Shown: in pieces, positions 1 to 7,283 of the stretch | Layout: the number at the start of each line of letters is the position of its first letter | How positions within the stretch are numbered: position 1 is the first letter of the stretch | Assembly: GCA_002179805.1 (NCBI GenBank) | Contig: NAVB01002666.1 | Span: 1-13,619 of the forward strand | Source: Acanthamoeba lenticulata | Taxonomy: Eukaryota; Discosea; Longamoebia; Acanthamoebidae | Direction: 5' to 3' | DNA: 13,619 nt | Position numbers and translations under genes: made by a program | The notes under the pieces: generated by a model | The model's database searches: none | What the model was told of the DNA's origin: nothing | What the model saw: the letters and a program-made list of their open reading frames with translations, nothing else

Positions 1-1533
1 AAGCGGTGCTTTGTCACGCGGCACATCGTAGACAGCTACTGGCGCAAGGGTGCGCCTGCCTGTCCCTTTGGCCGTGCGCCAGTAGCTGCATAACTAAATG
101 CGGGCGGGCGATGGGGGAGGACAGGGCGCGTGAAGAGCGTAAGCGTGCTCGAGGGCCACTCGGCCTGGATCTCGTGCCTTCGCTTCAACGACTCCAAAAT
201 CGTACGCATATGTGTTCTAATGCGTGGCCTTTTGGGCGACCTCTCTCATGACTGCTGGACGTGACTCTGACCTGCGCCTCGTGTGAACGCGGCAGGTGAG
301 CGGGGCGGGCGACAAGACGATTCGGGTGTGGGACCTTCACACGGAGAAGCTCGAGAAGACGCTCAAGGCGCCCCGCGGCGTGCTCTGCCTCCAGTTTGAC
401 GAACAAAAAATCGTACTGTTTTCTTTATTTTTTTTCTTTATTATAATTTACAATTTCATATTTCTTGGCTTTGTTTTCATTTTGTGAATTCCTCTTCTTG
501 CAGGTGAGCGGCTACATGGACAACACGATCGTCATCTGGGACATGGTCGAGGGCCGCCGCATCAACACCATCAAGGGCCACACCGGTCAGTCCTCCCTCC
601 ACCGTGCCGCCGCTGCTGCTGTGAGGACCTCGGGCTAACAACAAACACAACACATATCTCTCGTCCGTGGTGGTGTTCGCGACAACAGGCCGCGTGTGGG
701 CCGTCCAGTTTGATGACCAAAAGATCGTGTCGGGCGCTGCCGACAAGACCATCCGCCTGTGGGTGCGTTACTATTGCCCGTCCGCCCGCTCGTACTCACT
801 CTTGGTGCTGACGGGCTCTCTTTCTCTCTTCTTTTCGTCGACCCACAGGACCTCGCCACGCTGCAGTGCACGTACAGCATCAATGGAGCGCACACGGACG
901 GCATCTCGTGCCTCCAGTTCAACGAAAACAACATCGTAAGCGGCGCCGCCGACTGCGTCGTCAAAGGCACGCCAAGCCGTTGTTTGGCGCACATACCTGG
1001 CATTCCAAAGCACTTACGCAAGTGATTTCCTGTTTTGCAGTGTGGGACATGCGAACATACCGGTGTACGCAAACACTCAAGGGCGAGCACAACATCGCGG
1101 TCTTTTGCGTGGCGCTGGACGACAAGACGGTGCTGTCCGGGTCGCACGACTCGACTATCAAGCAGTGGGACCTCCGCACGGGCCGATGCACCTACACCTA
1201 CACCGGCCACCAGCAGGGCGTCTTCGGCGTCGGGTTTGACCCCTACAAGATCGTACGGCACAGCCCACCCCATTCTTGAAATACCACCGAATCTTTATTT
1301 AAAAAAGTTATTTATAATTTTGAAAATACTTTTTTTAAAAATTTATTGGACGGGGGCAGGTGTCGTGCGCCGGTGATCAGACGATCAAGGTGTGGGACCG
1401 CAAGACGGGCAAAGACATGGTCACGCTGACCGGCCACAAAGACGCCATCCGCGCGCTCCAATATGACGACACCAAAATCGTATCGGGCTCGTCGACACAG
1501 GACAAGTCCATCAGGATCTGGAAGTTGGCCTGA
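1..1533 (+). CDS. F-box/WD40-repeat protein, Cdc4/Fbxw7-like (3' part, 8 exons)
   Basis: Exons: <1-49, 125-201, 296-412, 504-585, 689-762, 849-966, 1041-1252, 1360-1533. All join in frame to 300 residues before a TGA. The product holds seven WD40 repeats, each with a GH-type turn, a DDQKIVSG-like strand and a terminal WD (WK in the last), so one complete seven-bladed propeller is present. Before repeat 1 lies VDSYWRKGRVKS, resembling the linker between F-box and propeller in Cdc4/Fbxw7 proteins (NWRKG-type). By family knowledge such proteins recognise phosphorylated substrates for SCF ubiquitin ligases. The F-box itself would lie upstream of the window, so that part is inference; other WD40 proteins remain possible. 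The start codon is not in the window. Introns are 74-107 nt. Intron 6 uses a GC donor, and three introns fall at the same place within different repeats. Intron 3 and especially intron 7 are AT-rich, in contrast to the GC-rich exons. Confidence 0.87.
967..1040 (+). other. GC-AG intron in the WD40 gene
   Basis: The only splice that keeps repeat 4 intact joins AAAG at 963-966 to TGTGGGAC at 1041, restoring VVKVWDMR, the expected final strand of a WD40 repeat. The intron then begins GCACGC rather than GT and ends TTTTGCAG. The remaining donor bases follow the pattern of the neighbouring introns (GTACGC, GTGCGT), so this looks like a real GC-AG intron and not a sequencing error, although one changed base could also explain it. 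Confidence 0.75.
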
Positions 1534-1545
1534 AACCCCTCAAAA

Positions 1546-1551
1546 AATAAA
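1546..1551 (+). terminator. Poly(A) signal AATAAA of the WD40 gene
   Basis: AATAAA lies 13 nt after the TGA stop of the WD40 gene, in an A-rich stretch. This position suits a very short 3' untranslated region. Confidence 0.55.
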
Positions 1552-1586
1552 AGAACAACACTCCTCTTTTGGCGCACATTGTATAC

Positions 1587-1602
1587 ATATATATATATAT
1601 AT
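1587..1602. repeat. (AT)8 microsatellite
   Basis: Eight uninterrupted AT units stand in the intergenic region between the WD40 gene and the small secreted-protein gene. Nothing else coding or structural is visible between 1552 and about 1765. Confidence 0.85.
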
Positions 1603-1769
1603 GGGGAATTCCAGCGCTTGTTATTGCCTGGTAGCCAATCGGGCTAACAACAATGGTACGTGGTCTTTGACCATTCTTAGGTTTGGGCAAGTCCAGGCAT
1701 GTGAGTGGCTACTGGCGGGTGGCGTAAGGTTACGATCGCCTTGAGGGTCTTGTAACTCCGATCAGCAAG

Positions 1770-1777
1770 TATAAAAG
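1770..1777 (+). promoter_or_regulatory. TATA box (TATAAAAG)
   Basis: TATAAAAG lies 40 nt upstream of the ATG at 1810. With transcription starting about 30 nt downstream, the 5' leader would be only around 5-10 nt long. Confidence 0.65.
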
Positions 1778-1809
1778 CGAAGGAGGGTGCTCATCTGCTA
1801 ACTCACGCC

Positions 1810-2187
1810 ATGCAGCAGCACTACTTCCCCATCTTCCTCGTCCTTCTCTTCGCCGTCGGCTTCGTGGCCGCCAGCTGCCCCTTCAGCGTGGTCGGGTTCC
1901 AGAAAGTGGATTGCTCAGTCCTGTCCAGCGGGTTCAACTCCCCCGCCTCCTTCATCAGCGGCGAGTGCACGTCCTTCTCCAGTACTGGCGGCAGCTTCAT
2001 CGCGAACTGCACGACCAAGTCGGTCCAGGTGTGGTTCGACGACTCTGATTGTTCCGGAGCGTCCTTGGTGCTCTTCGATAATGTCTGCACCGAGCTTACT
2101 CACGTCCAGACCTCCTTACGCGCTCATTTCGCATCGGCCTCCACCATCACCAACTGGCTTCAGTTTGCCTTGTCCCTCCTCCTGTAA
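1810..2187 (+). CDS. Small secreted cysteine-rich protein, possibly GPI-anchored
   Basis: Single exon, 125 residues. I do not recognise the family. The first 21 residues form a clear signal peptide (hydrophobic core FLVLLFAVGFVA, likely cleavage after VAA or AAS). The mature part has six cysteines, an even number consistent with disulfide bonding, and is rich in Ser, Thr and Phe. The last 14 residues (TITNWLQFALSLLL) are hydrophobic and end at the stop codon, preceded by a Ser/Ala-rich stretch, the layout of a GPI-attachment signal. NCT near residue 67 is a possible N-glycosylation site. A TATA box lies 40 nt upstream. An extracellular or surface role is inferred from the targeting signals only; no enzymatic motif is visible. 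Confidence 0.8.
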   Translation: MQQHYFPIFLVLLFAVGFVAASCPFSVVGFQKVDCSVLSSGFNSPASFISGECTSFSSTGGSFIANCTTKSVQVWFDDSDCSGASLVLFDNVCTELTHVQTSLRAHFASASTITNWLQFALSLLL

Positions 2188-2735
2188 CCGTCTTCTCCCC
2201 TCGCCCCTATAAACTTTTGTGTCTCCTTCTCTCCCATGCGGCGTGGGTGTCAGATGTGCACATCTGCGTGAGCGCCTCGCTGTCCTCGAAGGAGTCCAAG
2301 GCATCATAGATGCGTCCCCTGGTGCTGGGGTCGAGTTCAGTTCCCTTCATCTGGTCACAGGCTGACCTCGAGGTGGGTTTGAAAATTTGTTGTTTTATTC
2401 AAGTGCCTTGCAGCAATCGCATGTGTCCTGGACCCACATGTTGTGTAGCTGGCCATCGGTGCAAGGACTGTGTTTCCGAGATATATCTTTCTTTCTGCAG
2501 CCCCAGGCCGAAATTAGAACCAAGAACTGAGAATAACAACAGCCATATTCAAAGCCTGTTGGCTGTTGCTTTTCACCGGACAAAAGCAAACGAAACAAAG
2601 TAGGTTGATGATAGTCCAATACCAAATTGTAAGTCAACACGATGTTGCTCAAGCGGCCTCGCCCGAGTAGAAAAGGCAGGTCAAGTGTGGCAGCTTTGCA
2701 CTCAACAAACAACAACCTACACAACTCAACAGAAG
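2188..2735. other. Intergenic stretch with no confident gene
   Basis: About 550 nt between the small secreted-protein gene and the doubtful ORF at 2736. The composition is more AT-rich than the exons. The only coding-like segment is on the minus strand at 2207-2395, listed separately. An open minus-strand frame at 2395-2724 shows no splice-consistent partner, signal peptide or domain, and I do not call it. Confidence 0.5.
2207..2395 (-). pseudogene. Possible exon or gene remnant, unknown family
   Basis: On the minus strand an open frame runs from just after an in-frame TGA (about 2396) to TAG at 2207-2209, about 63 codons. From the ATG at 2350 (48 codons including stop) the codons are mostly GC-ending and encode ELDPSTRGRIYDALDSFEDS, which looks like real protein with acidic helices. 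Upstream, CCTGTGACCAG directly before that ATG could be a 3' splice site. No upstream exon or domain could be identified, so this may be the last exon of a decayed gene or chance. Confidence 0.25.
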
Positions 2736-3044
2736 ATGGCTTTGCGCCAAAACAGCCTCCACAAGAAGCAAAAGCAGCACCTCGCCATCCTGCTTGCAGA
2801 AGAGGACGGCAACAGCTGGCTGCCTGTGAGTTCCTTTGGCTTGCCCATCTTCACCTCTCCTCTCTCCGAACCCTCTCCACCACCAAGCTCTTCTTCAACC
2901 AAGAAACACCTCCGGAGAAGAGACCACCCTGGTGATCCCAAGTCACCACGTACCCCTGTCTTCGATACTGAGGCCAACCAGGTCCACGCGCTTGCCTGGT
3001 TCCTTCACTGGGACCGCCGCACACGCCCACAGCGCACGGGCTGA
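2736..3044 (+). CDS. Doubtful small ORF, unknown function
   Basis: An ATG at 2736 follows an A/C-rich leader and opens a frame to TGA at 3042-3044. A strong donor (GTGAGT at 2826) and an acceptor after CTTCAACCAAG (exon from 2904) would remove a 78-nt in-frame intron, leaving about 76 basic residues beginning MALRQNSLHKKQKQHL. AATAAA at 3073-3078 would then be its poly(A) signal. An alternative keeps going through a good intron at 3070-3137 (GTAAAT to CACCCCCAG) into an exon at 3138-3236, but that needs a weak acceptor at 2922. I recognise no domain, signal peptide or family. Confidence 0.3.
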   Translation: MALRQNSLHKKQKQHLAILLAEEDGNSWLPVSSFGLPIFTSPLSEPSPPPSSSSTKKHLRRRDHPGDPKSPRTPVFDTEANQVHALAWFLHWDRRTRPQRTG

Positions 3045-3072
3045 CTACAAACAGAGGGAGAAGCCACTTGTA

Positions 3073-3078
3073 AATAAA
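3073..3078 (+). terminator. Possible poly(A) signal AATAAA
   Basis: AATAAA lies 29 nt after the TGA that ends the doubtful ORF at 2736-3044. It is useful only if that ORF is real, because it sits inside a candidate intron of the alternative model. Confidence 0.3.
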
Positions 3079-3137
3079 AAGACGTTGTACAGAAGAATCA
3101 CGGACCGTACCACCTCTCGCCCCCTCTTCACCCCCAG

Positions 3138-3236
3138 GAGATGCATGGGGGTGCTGCCATCACCAACGACACAGTGCTGGGATGGCGTTGCACCCACTAC
3201 ATTGGTGTACTGCAAGTTTTCAAGTTTCTTAAATAG
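3138..3236 (+). other. Possible isolated 3' exon
   Basis: A pyrimidine-rich tract ending CACCCCCAG at 3137 is a good 3' splice site. It is followed by 32 open codons containing AAITNDTVLGWRCTHY and a TAG at 3234-3236. The matching upstream exon could end at 3069. Nothing in it is recognisable, and it is recorded as an unresolved coding hint. The rest of 3045-3377 is AT-rich and shows no gene. Confidence 0.22.
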
Positions 3237-3377
3237 TTGTCTATAATTTCTTGTTTTTTAATGGTTGCTTTTCAGTTACCATTTCCCATCACTCATACGG
3301 GAGTCTTCTTCATTAATCTGTAATTTTCACCCGACAAAAGAATAAACAACACGATAAGCGTGTATCGCTCTTCCCCC

Positions 3378-4382
3378 ATGCGCACCCTTCCCGTTCTCAT
3401 CACCCTGGCCCTCTGCTTCCTCGCTCTGGCCTGGGCCAAGCCCACCCCCACCAGCTGCGGCAATGGGTGCACCAGCTACTTCACGGGCGACCCCGCTGAC
3501 GTCACCACGACCACGAGCTACGGCCTCAACCTCGAGGGGGGCAGCACCGACCTGGACGAGTCCTTCCGCTGGATGATCGCCAAGTCCGGCGGCGGCGACT
3601 TTGTCATCCTGCGCACGGCCGGCGCCGGGGACTACAACGACTATATCTTCTCCGACCTGGGCGGCGTCAACTCTGTTGAGACTTTTGTTCTGTCCAAGCG
3701 CGAGGCGTCCTACTTGCCTCTGGTGGCCGACCGCATTCTCAAGGCCGAGGCGCTCTTCATCGCCGGCGGCGACCAGTCCACGTACGTGGCCAACTGGAAG
3801 GGCACGCCCATCGAGGACGCCATCAACTCGCTCGTCATCAAGGGCGTCCCGATCGGCGGCACCAGCGCCGGCCTGGCGTCGCTCGGCCAGTGGGTCTACA
3901 CGGGCGCCAACGGGTCGGCCGAATCGCCCACGGCCCTGAGCGATCCCTACAACGCCAACATGACCTTTGCCAGGGACTTCCTGACGATGAAGCACATGGA
4001 AAGGATCATCACCGACACCCACTTCCATGCGCGCGACAGGATGGGCCGGCTGGTCGCCTTCATGGCGCGTATGATTGCCGACGGCTGGGGCAGGGCCGTG
4101 TGGGCCATCGGCGTGGACGAGCAGACCTCCTTCCTGATGGAGGCCGATGGCAAAGGCAAGGTCGTCGGCAAGGGCCGGGTCTACTTCATGAGCTCCACGC
4201 AGGCGCCCAAGACCTGCGTCCCCGGCTCGCCGCTCACCTTCCTCGACGTCAGGGTGCAGAAGGCCTGGCCGGGCGATTCCTTCGACCTCGTTACCTGGAC
4301 CGGCAGCCTCAGCTCGGCCTACTTCCTCAACGCCGAATCGGGCAAGCTGACCTCGACTCAGCCTGGTGGCTCCATCTACTAG
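3378..4382 (+). CDS. Secreted cyanophycinase-like peptidase, family S51
   Basis: Single exon, 334 residues. Residues 1-20 are a signal peptide (likely cleavage after ALAWA). The S51 fold is visible in order: GGDFVILRTAGAGDYN at about 71-86, IAGGDQS at 128-134, the nucleophile elbow IGGTSAGLA with Ser163, and DTHFHARDRMGRL at 213-225, matching the cyanophycinase D-x-H-F...R.GRL block that supplies the catalytic His (here His215). Family members cut cyanophycin, a bacterial arginine/aspartate storage polymer, to beta-Asp-Arg dipeptides; related S51 enzymes act on other aspartyl peptides, so the substrate is not certain. Export suggests action outside the cell or in digestive vacuoles. I chose ATG 3378 because the hydrophobic core follows it directly; the upstream in-frame GTG is not a plausible start. 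Having no introns among intron-rich neighbours suggests a bacterial origin. AATAAACA at 3341-3348, about 35 nt upstream, is a weak TATA-like stretch. Confidence 0.88.
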   Translation: MRTLPVLITLALCFLALAWAKPTPTSCGNGCTSYFTGDPADVTTTTSYGLNLEGGSTDLDESFRWMIAKSGGGDFVILRTAGAGDYNDYIFSDLGGVNSVETFVLSKREASYLPLVADRILKAEALFIAGGDQSTYVANWKGTPIEDAINSLVIKGVPIGGTSAGLASLGQWVYTGANGSAESPTALSDPYNANMTFARDFLTMKHMERIITDTHFHARDRMGRLVAFMARMIADGWGRAVWAIGVDEQTSFLMEADGKGKVVGKGRVYFMSSTQAPKTCVPGSPLTFLDVRVQKAWPGDSFDLVTWTGSLSSAYFLNAESGKLTSTQPGGSIY

Positions 4383-4619
4383 TGGAGAGATCTTCGCACT
4401 TTTTGCCAACCGTAAAGAATGAAGACTGCTCCTCGACGTCGCATTTCGTTCTTTTTTGTTGAAGACCGCTGAAGGCGTAGAGCTCATGCCTTCCCGGACA
4501 TCTTGAGTCAATGGCCAAGCTGTTGCTGTAGACCATAACTGTGGCGGAGTTGCGGGAGATCCCGAGAGAAAGAAACGATCACAATTGCACGCAGTTATCT
4601 ACTCAACCCAGGCTCGACG

Positions 4620-7182
4620 ATGACTCGGCTCTTTGTTGCCGCCCTGGTCCTCCTCTTGTCGCTTTGCTACCAAGTCAATGCGGTGCTCACCGCTCCTCGT
4701 CACGGTTCACTCAGACGGGACGACACTCACTATTGTGCAAACGCAGGCCACCTGGATAGTCGATGAAAGCGGCTCAGGCAACTTCACTTCCCTCTACGCT
4801 GTCAAGGCGTCCATGGTCAATCCTGGCGACATTGTCTACCTCCGAGGTACGTAAGTCGCTTGGTGTTTTATTACGGCACTTTAAAGTGGATACCGCCACC
4901 GTGTTGAAATGAACTGCTTTCACTCCGCACTGTCATTGGCGCGCTTCAGGCACCTTCAAGCGGACGTACCAAGCCGCGACCCTGAGCGTACGTCTGCCGT
5001 TCTTCAAAGGCTATTGAGCCATGCTCTTCAACAACGGATCGTGGGTCATATGCGCCCTTTGGTATTGGTCATATGCAGGGCACAGAGAAGCAGCCAATCA
5101 CGATAACCAGCTATCCAGGCACCACGGCCGTCATCGACGGTTCCAACATCACAATGGATTCAAACCTGGTGCGGCCCCGCCCAGGCAAAAAGAAGAACGC
5201 GCTAGTGACTGATTGATCTCGAGCCTCGGCCCCTAGGGTTTGCTGAGGCTCGACAGATGCAACCACGTCATCGTCGACCACGTCCTGGTCCGCAACTCTG
5301 CTGGAGCCGGTAATTGATAGCGGTCTGTTGCTCAGCGAGATCACCAAGCTCACCACTGGGGAGGGGATATAGGAATAACTTTGTATCATAGCGACAACAT
5401 CCTTGTCAAGAACAGCGTGGTGCACACCATCTTCACCAGGTATGCTTGTGTACCGACTCGGCCTTTGACTTTTTGTTGACTTGTGTGTGGAACCGCGCCA
5501 GGGGAATCGGCGGATGTGGCGACAACGTCGTCATCCAGAACAACACGGTCTACGACACCGTGCGCCATAACATCGCCAGAAACTGGACCACTGGCGGGTG
5601 GAAGCAAGCCGTTGCGTACGCACTTTCTTGCCTCTTGAAAGAGACACCGTTTTGTAGGTCTCACTGGCTGGAGGCGCTGGAGACCAGATGCGACGCTTGC
5701 AATTCCAAGGCGACGACCAACGTGAAGAACTGGGTGTTTGAGCACAACAAGATCCACAGCAGCTATGGCGAGGGCGTCGACTGCATTCAAGTGACTGGTT
5801 GCATTGTGCGGCACAACGAGATCTACGATACCTACTCTGTCAACATCTGTACACTCACCCCTTAACACATCAACGCTTACATGTCACTGAGCAAAACACG
5901 CGCAGATATGGATAATGCGCACGACATCTTGGTCGATAGCAACCATGTGTACTCGACCAACCCGCACTTCTACCGCTACAACCAGCCAGCCACAGGCATC
6001 CTTGTGGGATCAGAGATTTGGCCGGTCCGTGCTTTCAGTCCTTCTTGTTGAAGCTCCTTCACGACGGCTCATCTTGTGCTATGCGCCTATGCAGGCCGTG
6101 CCCCAGCCGACGTACAACGTGGTCATCCAGAACAACCTGCTTGTTGGCACCAACGGCATCGCCACGTTCCACCAGGGTGACGTGCGTTTCTGCTTCGACT
6201 TTGCTCCACGCAATAGTCCAGCAAGAAATCTTATGCGTGTCTCTTGTGACCTTCACGTGATAAGAACTACGTCACAAAGGTGACCATCGTCTACAACACG
6301 ATCTGGAATCCCAACAACACGGCCACACCGTTCAGATGGCCTCCGCAACCTATCACTCCATCGGGCAACGTTCTCAAGAACAACCTCATCTGGGCCCAGG
6401 TACCCTTTTTCATCACGCAGAACCACGCTCCAAAGGCTAACAACCGATTCCTCAAATTCTTTTTCCACAGGACGATCGCAGCTGTGACATCAGTTCGTCT
6501 TTCCGCATGTTTTGCGTCAATCCACGCCAAACAATCACTCAATGGCATGCATGTGTGCGTGAGTGCAGACTCGCAGATCAGTTCGTGGGACATGTCCCAT
6601 AACGTGTGGGTGGGCGTGGACTCGTACGTCTTCACCTTTCTCCCCTCTTTGACCCATCACATATTCGTACTCACTCAGAGGTTGGGGACTCGGCGCAGGG
6701 TACCTCGGAACTGCGCGGGGACCGGTTCGAAGGCAGTCAATGCCTCGCTTATCCGCTTTGTGAGCGGCGTCATCAACGGCGCCAACGCTCCACTCGTTGA
6801 CTTCCTACTGGTGCATCAGCGCTTCACTCCAACGCCAGCTGTCGTTCCGTTCACACCCTCTTTCATGCTCACTCAAGTGGATTCACCTGTGTGTGTCTGT
6901 CTGTCAGGGCTCCGAGTCGGCAGCACGAGGGGCAGCCTTGCCCTTGTCAAGTGTGCCCCGTGACTATTATGGTACACGCGTCATGAGACCAGTTCGTGTG
7001 GCGACTGATACATAAACGCCACCGCCATCACAGGCTATCCCCGCGATGCCAAGAGGCCCAGCGCAGGGTTTGTCGAGTACGGCACCGATCCCAACTACAA
7101 CGGCGGCAACGACAGCTCCTCGTCGGCCTCCACCCGCACCAACAGCTTCGGGTCTCTCCTGCTGGCCATCTGGAGAAACTGA
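4620..7182 (+). CDS. Secreted right-handed beta-helix protein (16 exons)
   Basis: Exons inferred: 4620-4682, 4747-4846, 4950-4987, 5079-5168, 5237-5309, 5373-5439, 5502-5615, 5658-5848, 5906-6024, 6095-6181, 6265-6399, 6471-6492, 6569-6623, 6699-6810, 6908-6971, 7034-7182. All phases match, giving 492 residues. Residues 1-21 are a signal peptide ending QVNA. Next come DESGSGNFTSL and PGDIVYLRGTF, the opening of pectate-lyase-like and parallel beta-helix proteins, then ITSYPGTTAVIDG. About nine helix rungs follow with Asn-ladder motifs such as NVVIQNN (twice), ILVKNS, VFEHNKI and TIVYNTI. The end carries PRDYYG, GFVEYGTDPNYNGGN and a Ser-rich tail with a short hydrophobic end. Members often bind or cleave polysaccharides, but I cannot identify catalytic residues, so activity is unassigned. 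The acceptor of exon 14 could instead be 6680 (six more residues), and the 42-nt intron at 5616-5657 could be retained. Confidence 0.82.
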
Positions 7183-7283
7183 TCTTCAGCTGCCCCCCAC
7201 GCGAGGCTTCTTCGTTCTTTTTGGTCGTCTTTTCATTTTAAAGACCTTAAAAATACATGAGCGGGTCTTACACCAAAGGCCTC

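Noticed and set aside
937..1040. GT donor at 937 (GTAAGC) in place of the GC donor at 967
   Set aside because: It would delete VSGAADCVVK, which forms most of the last two strands of repeat 4, and joining at 1041 from phase 0 would break the frame of the following WDMR.
3360..3377. GTG as the start of the cyanophycinase-like gene
   Set aside because: Nuclear genes start at ATG, and the ATG at 3378 begins a well-formed signal peptide directly.
3327..4511. 394-codon open frame on the minus strand opposite the cyanophycinase-like gene
   Set aside because: It is antisense to a well-supported gene, its sequence is Arg/Gly/Ala/His/Val-rich without motifs, and long antisense frames are expected where codons are strongly GC-ending.
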